Below are positions 7,240-15,162 of a stretch of 64,000 nucleotides of DNA, piece by piece. The notes under the pieces are model-generated. The model was given only the letters and a program-made list of their open reading frames with translations, had not been told where the DNA came from and did no database searches. Source of the DNA: Isoptericola sp044389085 (GTDB taxonomy: Bacteria; Actinomycetota; Actinomycetes; Actinomycetales; Cellulomonadaceae); contig NZ_JBIRXP010000007.1 of the NCBI RefSeq assembly GCF_044389085.1, forward strand, positions 157,702 through 221,701, in the 5' to 3' direction. Both the position numbers and the translations under genes were made by a program. Position 1 is the stretch's first letter, and each line of letters opens with the position of its first letter.

Positions 7240-9003
7240 TCAGGCGAGCGGGCCGACGGCGGCGCTCGCGGCGGCGACGACCTCGCCGCCGGCCACGAGC
7301 CGCGTCACGACCTCGATCTCGGGGGCGAGGAACCGGTCCGGCCCGGGGCCGGGGACGGCGGTGCGCAGCAGCGCGTGGACGGCGCCGGTGCCGGCGGCGG
7401 CGCCCGGGGTCGGCGAGTTGTCAGACGTACCGCGCACCCGAGTGGCGTGAGCGTCTGACACGTTCTCCACGTCCTGCGAGTTGTCAGACGTAGGGGTCGC
7501 TCCGGTGGTGTACACGTCTGACAGGTCGGCGAGGCGGAGGTCGAGGGCGCGGGCGGCGGTCATGAGCTCGACGGCGAGCACGCGGCCCAGGCCGTCGACG
7601 GCGCGGCGCAGCTTGCGCGCCCCGGCCCAGCCCATGGACACGTGGTCCTCCTGCATCGCGGACGACGGGACGGAGTCGACGCTCGCCGGCGCCGCCAGGC
7701 GCTTGAGCTCCGACACGATCCCGGCGGCCGTGTACTGCGCGATCATCAGGCCCGAGTCGACGCCTGGGTCGTCGGCGAGGAACGCGGGCAGGCCCTCGTT
7801 GCGCGCGACGTCGAGGAACCGGTCGGTGCGCCGCTCGCTCATGCTCGCGACGTCGGCCACCGCGATCGCGAGGAAGTCCAGCACGTACGCGACGGGCGCG
7901 CCGTGGAAGTTGCCGTTCGACTCCACCCGGCCGTCCACCGTGACGACGGGGTTGTCGATCGCGGAGGCGAGCTCGCGGGTGGCCACCGTCCCCGCGTGCT
8001 CGACCGTGTCCCGCGCCGCACCGTGCACCTGGGGTGCGCAGCGCAGCGAGTACGCGTCCTGCACGCGGGTGCACTCCGGCCGCCCGTCGGCGTCGACGGC
8101 CCGGTGGCTCGCCACCACGGGCGACCCGGCGAGCAGGGCACGCAGGTTCGCGGCCGACGCCGCCTGCCCCGGGTGCGGCCGCATCCCGACCAGGTCCGCC
8201 GCGAACGGGGCGTCCGAGCCGAGCAGCGCCTCCACGCTGGCCGCGGCCGCGACGTCCGCCGTCGTGAGCAGGCGGTGCAGGTCGTCGAGCGCGAGGCACA
8301 GCATCCCGAGCATCCCGTCCGTGCCGTTGATGAGGGCCAGCCCCTCCTTCTCGCGCAGCTCCAACGGCGCGATGCCGGCGGCCTCGAGCGCGTCGGCGGC
8401 GTCGACGAGCTCGCCGTCCGCGTCCCCCGAAGCCGCAACACGCACCGGGCCCTCGCCGAGCGCGGCCAGGGCGACGTGCGCCAGCGGCGCGAGGTCGCCC
8501 GAGCAGCCGAGCGACCCGTACTCGTGGACGACGGGCGTGACCCCCGCGTTGAGCATCGCGGCGTACGTCTCGGCGACCACGGGTCGCGCGCCGGTGCGGC
8601 CGGTGGCGAGGGTCGCCAGGCGCAGCAGCTGGAGCGCGCGGACCACCTCCCGCTCCACCTCGGGGCCGCTGCCCGCCGCGTGCGACCGCACCAGGCCGAG
8701 CTGCAGCTGCGCGCGCTTCGCGGTGGGGATGTGGCGGCGGGCCAGCGCCCCGAAGCCGGTGGAGACGCCGTAGTGCGGGCGGTCGTCGTCGGCCAGGGAC
8801 TCGACGACGGCGCGGCTCGCGGCCATCCCGGCCAGCGCGCGGTCGGTGAGGCGCACCCGTGCGCCGTGGCGGGCGACCGCCACGACGTCCTCGACGGTCA
8901 GGGGGTCTCCCGTGATCTCGACGACGACGTCGGCGCTCGGCGGGACCAGGTGGGTCGTCGTGCGACCGGCGGGGTCGCCGGCCTGCTGCAGCGTTGCGGA
9001 CAT
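7240..9003 (-). CDS. hutH: histidine ammonia-lyase with an in-frame repeat insertion
   Basis: First hut enzyme: deaminates histidine to urocanate. The MIO cofactor triad is Cys-Ser-Gly at residues 167-169 (GSLGCSGDLAPL), the variant I also know from Streptomyces HutH; YGVSTGFG and SSAMQEDHVSMG are also present. About 587 residues against the usual 510. The excess is mainly an insert at about 492-531 near the C-terminus, encoded by two tandem 42-bp palindromes and containing TSDNS twice; it lies between RALDLRLA and the conserved PGPDRFL segment, where Streptomyces HutH has a short linker. Start chosen at ATG 9003 by family N-terminus length; a GTG at 9039 is possible. Neither has a clear ribosome site. 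Confidence 0.93.
   Translation of the reverse strand: MSATLQQAGDPAGRTTTHLVPPSADVVVEITGDPLTVEDVVAVARHGARVRLTDRALAGMAASRAVVESLADDDRPHYGVSTGFGALARRHIPTAKRAQLQLGLVRSHAAGSGPEVEREVVRALQLLRLATLATGRTGARPVVAETYAAMLNAGVTPVVHEYGSLGCSGDLAPLAHVALAALGEGPVRVAASGDADGELVDAADALEAAGIAPLELREKEGLALINGTDGMLGMLCLALDDLHRLLTTADVAAAASVEALLGSDAPFAADLVGMRPHPGQAASAANLRALLAGSPVVASHRAVDADGRPECTRVQDAYSLRCAPQVHGAARDTVEHAGTVATRELASAIDNPVVTVDGRVESNGNFHGAPVAYVLDFLAIAVADVASMSERRTDRFLDVARNEGLPAFLADDPGVDSGLMIAQYTAAGIVSELKRLAAPASVDSVPSSAMQEDHVSMGWAGARKLRRAVDGLGRVLAVELMTAARALDLRLADLSDVYTTGATPTSDNSQDVENVSDAHATRVRGTSDNSPTPGAAAGTGAVHALLRTAVPGPGPDRFLAPEIEVVTRLVAGGEVVAAASAAVGPLA
7419..7460. repeat. 42-bp palindromic element, copy A (inside hutH)
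   Basis: Left arm TGTCAGACG and right arm CGTCTGACA are perfect 9-bp inverted repeats spaced to make exactly 42 bp. It is preceded by GCGAGT, as are copies B and C. Read in hutH it encodes roughly VSD-N8-GTSDNS without breaking the frame. See copies at 7482-7523, 33889-33930 and 54863-54904. Confidence 0.8.
7482..7523. repeat. 42-bp palindromic element, copy B (inside hutH)
   Basis: Same arms (TGTCAGACG...CGTCTGACA), same 42-bp length and same GCGAGT flank as copy A. It starts exactly 63 bp (21 codons) after copy A, so both are read in the same frame. It encodes LSD-N8-PTSDNS in hutH. The 24-bp interior differs from copy A, so the two are not a recent exact duplication. Confidence 0.8.
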
Positions 9004-9057
9004 GTCGCCAGCACACACCGTCGACGGGCCGCTGGACACGGGGAGCGGCGAGGTTCA

Positions 9058-9073
9058 GTCTGGGATCCCAGAC
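9058..9073. promoter_or_regulatory. HutR-box-like palindrome between hutH and hutR
   Basis: Perfect 16-bp palindrome GTCTGGGATCCCAGAC. Its core TCTGGGATCCCAGA fits the TCTG-N2-AT-N-CCAGA pattern that I recall for the IclR-type HutR of Corynebacterium resistens. It lies 55 bp upstream of the preferred hutH start and between the two divergent genes, the expected place for histidine or urocanate control. Confidence 0.7.
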
Positions 9074-9080
9074 ACAGCCC

Positions 9081-9155
9081 CCGCGAGATAGAGAGGCGTG
9101 ACCGCCGAGATAGAGGGGCTCTCTATCTCGCGGTCTGGGGTTCTCTATATCGCGG
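9081..9155. promoter_or_regulatory. cluster of four half-sites (two forward, two reverse)
   Basis: CCGCGAGATAGAG (9081-9093) and CGAGATAGAG (9106-9115) point right; CTCTATCTCGCGG (9121-9133) and TCTCTATATCGCGG (9142-9155) point left. The middle pair is a perfect 10-bp inverted repeat with a 5-bp spacer. The cluster ends just before the ribosome site of the IclR gene and is distinct in sequence from the HutR-like box. Confidence 0.55.
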
Positions 9156-9170
9156 AGGGGGGAGGGCACG

Positions 9171-9929
9171 ATGGCGGACGTCCCGGCCGCGCGCAGCACG
9201 CTCCGGGTGCTGACGTTCCTCGCCGCGCAGGCGGGCCCGGTCCCGGCGGCGGCGGTCGCGCAGCACCTGGGCCTGCCGCGCTCCACCGTGTACCACCTGC
9301 TGTCCGTGCTGGTGCACGAGGGGTTCGTGACCCATCTGCCGGAGGAGCACCGCTACGGGCTCGGGACGGCGGCGCTGTCGCTCGGCTCCGCGTACGCGCG
9401 GCAGGCGCCGCTCGCGCGGCTGGCGCGCCCCGTCGTCGCGCGGCTGGTCGAGACGACGGGCGAGAGCGCGCACCTCGCCGTCCTGCACGGCCGCGAGGTG
9501 CTGTACCTCGTGGAGCAGCGCGCGCCGCACCGCCCCAGCCTCGTGACCGACGTCGACGTGCGCCTGCCCAGCCACCTCACGGCGAGCGGCCGCGCCGTGC
9601 TGGCGCTGCTGCCGGCGGCGCAGGTCCGCGCCCTCTTCCCGACGGCGTCGGCGCTGGCGGACCGCACCGGCGTCGGCCCCCGCACGCTCCGCGACCTGCG
9701 CGAGGTGCTGCGCGACACGCGCCGCCGCGGCCACGCCACCGAGGACGGCGAGGTCACGACCGGCCTCGCGTCGGTGGCGCACGCCGCGCTGGACCACACC
9801 GGCCACCCGGTGGCGGGCGTGGCGCTGACGTTCTGGTCGGACGACGTGGACGACGCCCGCCGGTCGGAGCTCGCTGCCGCCGCCGGCCGCGCCGCCGCCG
9901 AGATCAGCCGGCGCCTGGGCGCCCGCTGA
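9171..9929 (+). CDS. hutR: IclR-family regulator of the hut genes
   Basis: A 252-residue regulator with an N-terminal winged helix-turn-helix (about residues 8-58, AQHLGLPRSTVYHLLSVLVHEGF) and an IclR effector domain (about 75-245; ALDHTGHPVAGVALTF near the end). Divergent from hutHUI with the HutR-like palindrome between them. By position and family it is the histidine-utilisation regulator HutR. The purine-rich stretch before ATG 9171 (GGAGGGGGGAGGG) supplies the ribosome site. Confidence 0.85.
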   Translation: MADVPAARSTLRVLTFLAAQAGPVPAAAVAQHLGLPRSTVYHLLSVLVHEGFVTHLPEEHRYGLGTAALSLGSAYARQAPLARLARPVVARLVETTGESAHLAVLHGREVLYLVEQRAPHRPSLVTDVDVRLPSHLTASGRAVLALLPAAQVRALFPTASALADRTGVGPRTLRDLREVLRDTRRRGHATEDGEVTTGLASVAHAALDHTGHPVAGVALTFWSDDVDDARRSELAAAAGRAAAEISRRLGAR

Positions 9930-10005
9930 CCCGCCGTCGCGCTGTGTCCAAGATCTCCACACGTCTGTGGGCAAACGTTCAGGTAGACCGTGCACAATCG
10001 TGGCC

Positions 10006-10482
10006 ATGACGTCAACGACGACGAGCACCACGAAGGGCAAGACGACGACCCGTCTCGCCGCGGCGAGCCTCCTCGCTCTCGCGATGATGCTCGGCGCGTG
10101 TTCCGCCCCCGCCGACGTCGAACAGTTCATCGCCGACGCGCAGAGCCAGGCAGAGGCCATCGACGACGACCTGCAGCGCATCGAAGAGCAGGTGACCGGT
10201 ATCCCTGACGAGCTCCGCACCGACGTCACGAACGCGATGGCCTCCGCGCAGGCCGCGACCGACGAGGCGCGCGCGGCGCTGGGGCGGGCCGAGCAGTCCC
10301 AGGACGGCGCGGTCGTGGCGCTCGAGGACGCCCAGGTGGCGCTCGAGGCGGCGTCGGCCGAGGTGAAGCACGTGACCGACGAGGCGCGGGAGAACGGCGC
10401 CGCGCAGGTCGCGGACCTGCTGTCCACGCTGCAGGAGCAGATCGACGCCCTCCGCGGCGAGACGGAGAGCGCCGCCGCCTGA
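10006..10482 (+). CDS. small alpha-helical lipoprotein
   Basis: 158 residues. Thr-rich N-terminus, hydrophobic signal segment at about 17-31 and lipobox LGAC with the lipidated Cys at 32. The mature part is Ala/Glu/Asp/Gln-rich with heptad-like helix throughout (FIADAQSQAEAIDDDLQRIE), so a coiled coil anchored on the outer face of the membrane is expected. ATG 10006 is preferred over an upstream GTG because it puts the signal peptide at a normal length. No family recognised. Convergent with the dehydrogenase at 10526. Confidence 0.75.
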   Translation: MTSTTTSTTKGKTTTRLAAASLLALAMMLGACSAPADVEQFIADAQSQAEAIDDDLQRIEEQVTGIPDELRTDVTNAMASAQAATDEARAALGRAEQSQDGAVVALEDAQVALEAASAEVKHVTDEARENGAAQVADLLSTLQEQIDALRGETESAAA

Positions 10483-10491
10483 GCGACGGCG

Positions 10492-10515
10492 CTCCCGGGG
10501 TTCCCCGACCGGGGG
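10492..10515. terminator. possible bidirectional terminator
   Basis: GC-rich stem CTCCCGG/CCGGGGG (one wobble pair) in the 43-bp gap between two convergent genes. No U-tract, as is usual in such DNA. Confidence 0.35.
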
Positions 10516-10525
10516 CTGGGTAGGG

Positions 10526-11560
10526 CTAGGCGGGCTCGCCGAGCCGCAGCATCACCTTGCTGGAGCCGGTCGACCGGTCGGCGGCGACGGCGAGCGCCTT
10601 CTCGGCGTCGTCGACGTCGAAGACGTGCGAGACGACGGGCGAGACGTCGAGCCCCGCCGCCATCGCGTCGATCGCGTCGGAGATCTCGTCGACGAACCGG
10701 TAGGAGCCCACCCAGGTGATCTCCCGGGTGACGAGGTCGCCGAGCGCGGCCGTGACCTCGCCGCCGGGCAGGTTGCCGACCTGCACGACCGTTCCGCCCC
10801 GCGCGGTCGCGTGCAGCACGCCCGCGAGCGCGCCCGGCGCGCCGGACGCCTCGATCACCACCTCGACGTCCTCGGGCAGGGCGTCGCCCTCGGAGAGCAC
10901 GCGGACGTCGTCCGCCCCCATGCGGGAGGCGACCGCCGCCGACGCGGACGCGACGTCAGCCGCGACGATCCGTGCCGCCCCGGCGCGTCGGGCCGCCGCC
11001 ACGGCGAGCGCCCCGATCGGGCCGCACCCGTTGACGAGCACCTGCCGGCCACGCAGGTCACCGGCGCGCGCGACGGCGTGCATGGCGACGGCGAGCGGCT
11101 CGGCGAGCGCCCCGTGCTGCGTGCTCACGCCGTCGGGCAGCGGGCGCAGCTGGTCGGCGCGCACGACGACCCGCTCGGCGAACCCGCCGTCGGTGTGCGG
11201 GTCGAACGCCGCCGAGCCGAGGTATCGGACGCGCGCGTGCAGGTTGGTGCGTCCCGCGAGGCGCGCCGGCAGCGGATCGGAGCCGACCGGCGTCGCGGGG
11301 TGCACCGCGGCGCGCAGGCCGACGTCGACTCCCTCGACGCCGGGGCCCGTCGCGGCGACCTGCCCCGCGATCTCGTGCCCGAGCACGAGCGGCGCGCGCA
11401 GGACGGCGGTGCCGGAGGCGCCGTGGCGCCAGTAGGAGAGGTCCGATCCGCAGACGCCGCCCCACTCGACGGCGAGCAGCACCTCCCCCGGTCCGGGGAC
11501 GGGCTCGGCGCGGTCGTCCACCCGGACGTCGCCGGCGCCGTGCACCACGACGGCCCTCAT
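10526..11560 (-). CDS. zinc-type sugar-acid dehydrogenase, L-idonate 5-dehydrogenase-like
   Basis: A 344-residue medium-chain dehydrogenase. Catalytic zinc ligands are present: Cys in GGVCGSD, His-Glu in VLGHE and Glu in LAEPLAVAMHA. Nucleotide-binding segment is GCGPIGALAVAAARRAGA. RYLGSAAFDPHTDGGFAE matches the corresponding stretch of E. coli IdnD well. Unusually, the structural-zinc loop, which in IdnD holds four cysteines, has none here (HPATPVGSDPLPARLAG). Start overlaps the transporter stop by ATGA; with the MHS transporter and divergent GntR regulator it forms an aldonate or hexuronate utilisation module. The exact substrate is inference. Confidence 0.85.
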   Translation of the reverse strand: MRAVVVHGAGDVRVDDRAEPVPGPGEVLLAVEWGGVCGSDLSYWRHGASGTAVLRAPLVLGHEIAGQVAATGPGVEGVDVGLRAAVHPATPVGSDPLPARLAGRTNLHARVRYLGSAAFDPHTDGGFAERVVVRADQLRPLPDGVSTQHGALAEPLAVAMHAVARAGDLRGRQVLVNGCGPIGALAVAAARRAGAARIVAADVASASAAVASRMGADDVRVLSEGDALPEDVEVVIEASGAPGALAGVLHATARGGTVVQVGNLPGGEVTAALGDLVTREITWVGSYRFVDEISDAIDAMAAGLDVSPVVSHVFDVDDAEKALAVAADRSTGSSKVMLRLGEPA

Positions 11561-12945
11561 ACCGCGTCCTCCAGCCGCACGAGGTCGCGCCCGCGCACCT
11601 CGGGCGCGATCCGGGCCGCGACCAGGGTGATGAGCGAGTACGCGACGAGCATCGCCGCGATCGGCCACCAGTGGCCCGTCAGCGCCGTGAGGCTCGCCGC
11701 GACGACCGGGCCGATCGCGGTGGCGAGGATGCCGCCGAGCTCCTTGGCGAGCGCGAGCTGCGTGAACCGCGTGCGCGCGCCGAACAGCTCGGCCATGGTG
11801 ACGCTCTCGAGCGAGAACAGGCTCAGCACGGCGACGTTGAGCAGCAGCGCCACGGCGACGACGACGAGCACCGGGTTGCCGGTGGTGACGAGCAGCATCC
11901 CCGGCACGGAGACCAGCACGGACAGGATCGTCATCGCCGTGTACACCGGTCGGCGGCCGAAGCGGTCGCCGAGCAGGCCGACCACCGGGATGGTCACGAA
12001 GCCGACGAGCGAGCCGATGGCGATGGCCGTGGTGCCCACCGACTCGTCCACGAGCACGGTGGTCGCGATGTAGCCCACGAGGAAGGTCTGCACGAGCCCG
12101 GAGTTCCCGGCCTGGCCGAAGCGCAGGGCGAGCGCCAGGAAGAAGGCCTTGCCCTTGCGCTGGTGCAGCGCGGCCTCGAGCGTGCTGCGCTCCCCCTCCG
12201 TGGCGGCGGCGCGGTCGGCGGCCGCGAGCTCGTCGCGGGAGAGGGCCACGCCGTCGACGACGTCGGACCGCTGCTCGAACACCGGGCTCTCCTTGAGGCG
12301 GCGGCGCAGCCACACGGCGAAGATCATGAGCACGAAGCTCAGCAGGAACGGGAGTCGCCAGCCCCAGGACAGGAGCTGCTCCTCGCTCAGCACGGCGAGC
12401 AGCAGCGCCCAGAGCGCGGAGGCCGCGAGCGTGCCCGAGTTGGTGCCGAGGCAGACGAGGGACGCGATGAGGCCGCGCTTCTTCGCCGGCGCGTACTCGG
12501 CGAGCATCACCGTCGCCCCCGCGATCTCTGCCCCGGCGCCGAAGCCCTGGATCATCCGCAGCGCGACGAGCAGGATCGGTGCCCAGATGCCGATGACGGC
12601 GTGGGTGGGCAGGGCGCCGATGAGGGTGGTCGAGACGCCCATGAGCGTGATGGTGATGACGAGCACCCGCTTGGCGCCGATACGGTCGCCCATCCGCCCG
12701 AAGTAGATCGCGCCGGCGAGGCGTGCCACGTACCCGACGCCGTACGTGCCCATCGCGGCGATGAGCCCGATGGCGGGGCTGACGTCCGGGAAGAAGATCC
12801 GGTTGAAGACGATCGCGGCGGCGAGCGAGTAGAGCTGGAAGTCCATGAACTCCATCGCGGTGCCGAGCCATCCGGAGACGGCGGCCCGCGTGAGGTCCTT
12901 GGTGGACCGCTGCCCCGGCGGGCTGGCGGTGGTCTCGTGCGTCAC
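11557..12945 (-). CDS. MFS transporter, metabolite:H+ symporter family
   Basis: A 462-residue transporter with twelve predicted helices and motifs of the MHS branch (KgtP/ShiA/ProP type): GWLGTAMEFMDFQLY at the first helix, GRMGDRIGAKRVL in loop 2-3, RMIQGFGAGAEIAGATVMLAEYAP in helices 4-5, and GDRFGRRPVY in loop 8-9. GTG start at 12945 with AAGGAG 7 bp upstream. Co-transcribed with the dehydrogenase; likely imports the organic or sugar acid that enzyme oxidises. Confidence 0.9.
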   Translation of the reverse strand: MTHETTASPPGQRSTKDLTRAAVSGWLGTAMEFMDFQLYSLAAAIVFNRIFFPDVSPAIGLIAAMGTYGVGYVARLAGAIYFGRMGDRIGAKRVLVITITLMGVSTTLIGALPTHAVIGIWAPILLVALRMIQGFGAGAEIAGATVMLAEYAPAKKRGLIASLVCLGTNSGTLAASALWALLLAVLSEEQLLSWGWRLPFLLSFVLMIFAVWLRRRLKESPVFEQRSDVVDGVALSRDELAAADRAAATEGERSTLEAALHQRKGKAFFLALALRFGQAGNSGLVQTFLVGYIATTVLVDESVGTTAIAIGSLVGFVTIPVVGLLGDRFGRRPVYTAMTILSVLVSVPGMLLVTTGNPVLVVVAVALLLNVAVLSLFSLESVTMAELFGARTRFTQLALAKELGGILATAIGPVVAASLTALTGHWWPIAAMLVAYSLITLVAARIAPEVRGRDLVRLEDAV

Positions 12946-13033
12946 GGTCTGCTCCTTCGCGTCGCCGACCGTCGTGGTCGACCCTCGTGGCCGGCTGCTG
13001 CGCCGGCAGGGTGCACAGCACCCACTTTCATGG

Positions 13034-13056
13034 CAGTACTGGTATACAAGTACTGG
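13034..13056. promoter_or_regulatory. GntR-operator-like dyad
   Basis: CTGGTATACAAG (13039-13050) is a near-palindrome of the TTGGTATACCAA kind often bound by GntR-FCD regulators. It is flanked by AGTACTG on both sides. It sits between the divergent transporter and gntR-type gene. Confidence 0.5.
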
Positions 13057-13111
13057 AACCCCAGTCTGTCAACCGCCGGTCCGCACGGGGGGGTCGATTA
13101 GAGTGGCGGCC

Positions 13112-13822
13112 ATGAGCCTTCCGGGCGGTCGCCGCACCGCACGCCGCGCGGTCCACGAGACGCTGCGCCAGAAGGTGGTCACGCTCGAGCTCCCCCCGGG
13201 CTCGGCCCTCTCCGAGAACGAGCTCGCGGCGAGCCTCGGCGTCAGCCGCACGCCGGTGCGCGAGAGCCTGCTCCTGCTGTCCGAGGAGGGCTTCGTCCAG
13301 GTGTTCCCGCAGGTGGGCTCGTTCGTCTCGCGCGTCGACCCGCAGCGCGTCGCCGACGCCCAGTTCGTCCGCGAGGCGGTGGAGCTGGCGTCCCTCGCGG
13401 CCGTCCCCGACCCGCCGGACGCCGACGCCGTCGCCGCCCTGCGCGAGAACCTCGAGCAGCAGCACCGGCCCGGCATCGACGTGGAGGAGTTCTTCCGCCT
13501 CGACGAGGAGTTCCACCGCGGGCTGCTGGGCCTCTCCGGCCACGCCAGCGCGTGGAGCACGGTGGCCTCCGCGAAGGCGCACCTCGACCGGGCCCGCCGC
13601 CTCGGCCTCAACGAGACCCCGCCGGACGCGTTCGTCGCCCAGCACCAGCAGATCCTCGACGCGCTCGTCGCCGGTGACCGCGCCACCGCGCACGACGTGC
13701 TGCGCTCCCACCTGCGCGCGGTCTTCGACGACATCGAGCAGGTGCGGGCCCGCTCCCCCGAGCTCTTCGCGTCCGACGCCGACTCCGTCCCGGTGCGGCG
13801 CAGCGTCGCCGTCTGGACCTGA
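13112..13822 (+). CDS. GntR/FadR-FCD family regulator
   Basis: 236 residues. N-terminal GntR winged helix (about 10-75: LRQKVVTLELPPGSALSENELAASLGVSRTPVRESLLLL) and C-terminal FCD ligand domain with metal-site residues in VEEFFRLDEEFHRGLL and FVAQHQQILDALVAGD, ending HDVLRSHLRAVF. ATG at 13112 starts the canonical N-terminus. Divergent from the MHS transporter-dehydrogenase pair with an operator-like dyad between, so it very likely represses that pair. Confidence 0.9.
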   Translation: MSLPGGRRTARRAVHETLRQKVVTLELPPGSALSENELAASLGVSRTPVRESLLLLSEEGFVQVFPQVGSFVSRVDPQRVADAQFVREAVELASLAAVPDPPDADAVAALRENLEQQHRPGIDVEEFFRLDEEFHRGLLGLSGHASAWSTVASAKAHLDRARRLGLNETPPDAFVAQHQQILDALVAGDRATAHDVLRSHLRAVFDDIEQVRARSPELFASDADSVPVRRSVAVWT

Positions 13823-13842
13823 CGACCGGAATCGACGTCAGG
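13818..13842. terminator. possible terminator, gntR/siderophore reductase
   Basis: Perfect 7-bp arms CCTGACG/CGTCAGG around an 11-base loop, overlapping the regulator's stop codon, in the gap between convergent genes. Confidence 0.45.
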
Positions 13843-13866
13843 ACGTGACGCGCGGCCCGAGCCGGG

Positions 13867-14715
13867 TCAGTCCGGGTCGCTCGGGTCCAGCGGCAGGTGG
13901 TGGTCGAGGTTGGTGACCCCGCGGCGCCAGTACCCGGAGACCTGCACCTGCTCGGCCGGCAGCCCCAGCTCGCGGCGGAGGTAGCGGCGCACGGGCACGA
14001 GGTCTCCTGCCTCCCCGAGCCCGACGAACAGCTCGTCGGACTCCAGCCCGCCGAGGGAGCGCACGGCCTCGGCGAGCTGCCCGGGACCGTCGGTGCGGTA
14101 GAGGATCTCGACGGTCGCGCCGTCCAGCTCGTCCTCGACGTACGCCTCGTCGACGTCGTCGCCGATCTCGACGACCGCGGTCATCCGCACGTCGTTCCCG
14201 ACGGCGGCCACCCAGCGGGCGAGTGCCGGCAGCCCGGTCTCGTCGCCGACGAGGGTCAGGCGGCCGATCCCGTCCGGCACGCCGACGCTGCCTCGCGGCC
14301 CGGCGAGCACCACCTCGTCGCCCTCGGCCGCGCGGGCGGCCCACGCGGACGCCGGCCCCTCGTCACCGTGCAGCACCCAGTCGACGTCGAGCTCGGCCAC
14401 GCCGTCGACGGTCCGTGTGGCGCGCACGGTGTAGTCGCGCGAGATGGACACGACGCCCGTGGGCCGCTGCAGCCCGCCGTCCGCAGCAAGAGCGGGGGCG
14501 TGCAGCTCGCCGGTGGCCGGGTCGGGCAGGAAGACCTTGACGTGGTCCTCCGGGCCGGGCGCCCGCAGCGCCGCGAGGGACGTCGGGGCGGCGGGGTCCG
14601 CGCCGTCGACGTCGCGGAACGTGGTGCGGCGCAGCGTGCCCGTCAGCTCGGTGACGGCGTGCACGCGCACGCGGCGGGGGACCAGGTCGAAGCGGGTGCG
14701 GGGTCGCGTGAACAC
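13867..14715 (-). CDS. siderophore-interacting protein (ferric-siderophore reductase)
   Basis: A 282-residue FAD/NAD(P)H reductase of the SIP/ViuB family that releases iron from ferric siderophores in the cytoplasm. FAD-binding segment VSISRDYTVRA, then VDWVLHGDEGPASAWAA; NAD(P)H domain opens with LTLVGDETGLPA; family-typical end VSGYWRRGVTNLD. GTG start at 14715. No siderophore genes adjoin it. It follows the toxin gene on the same strand by 12 bp. Confidence 0.9.
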   Translation of the reverse strand: MFTRPRTRFDLVPRRVRVHAVTELTGTLRRTTFRDVDGADPAAPTSLAALRAPGPEDHVKVFLPDPATGELHAPALAADGGLQRPTGVVSISRDYTVRATRTVDGVAELDVDWVLHGDEGPASAWAARAAEGDEVVLAGPRGSVGVPDGIGRLTLVGDETGLPALARWVAAVGNDVRMTAVVEIGDDVDEAYVEDELDGATVEILYRTDGPGQLAEAVRSLGGLESDELFVGLGEAGDLVPVRRYLRRELGLPAEQVQVSGYWRRGVTNLDHHLPLDPSDPD

Positions 14716-14727
14716 CCCTCGATCACA

Positions 14728-15162
14728 TCACGAACGCCCCGCGATGGGCGCGGTCCACGGGTCCACGACCCGCACCCCGGTGCCGAGGAAGTCCCTGACG
14801 TTCCGGGTGGCCAGCGCAGCGTCATGGACCCGGCAGATGGCCGCGATCTGCGCGTCCGCGGTCGCGACGGGACGGCCGGCGCGGTCCCGCTCCGCGACGA
14901 TCGGGCCGAAGGCGCGACCCGCCTCCTCGCCGAACGGGAGGACCCGGCCACCGAACCCGACGATGACGCGCTCCACCCGCTCCGCGATCTCGTTCCGTCG
15001 CCGCCCCGACGGAAGTCGGGCCACGCCGTAGGCCATCTCGGCCACCGTCACCGCGCTGAGACAGAGGTCTGCTGCCGCACGCCCCTCGAACCAGGCGAGC
15101 ACCGCACGGTCCGGCACGCGCCGCGCCAGTTCCGACAGGACATTGGTGTCGAGGACGATCAC
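14728..15162 (-). CDS. PIN-domain toxin, FitB/VapC type
   Basis: A 144-residue ribonuclease toxin. The acidic PIN residues are in place: Asp5 (MIVLDTNVLSEL), Glu in VTVAEMAYGVARL, Asp in TADAQIAAI and the final NVRDF motif. The IAxICRVHDAALATRNVRDF region resembles FitB more than classical VapC. Start GTG overlaps the antitoxin stop by 4 bp (GTGA), the usual coupled toxin-antitoxin layout. Confidence 0.92.
   Translation of the reverse strand: MIVLDTNVLSELARRVPDRAVLAWFEGRAAADLCLSAVTVAEMAYGVARLPSGRRRNEIAERVERVIVGFGGRVLPFGEEAGRAFGPIVAERDRAGRPVATADAQIAAICRVHDAALATRNVRDFLGTGVRVVDPWTAPIAGRS

Noticed and set aside
7419..7523. Tandem palindromes in hutH as a CRISPR array
   Set aside because: Only two units, each itself palindromic with a variable interior; no spacer logic and no cas genes in the window.
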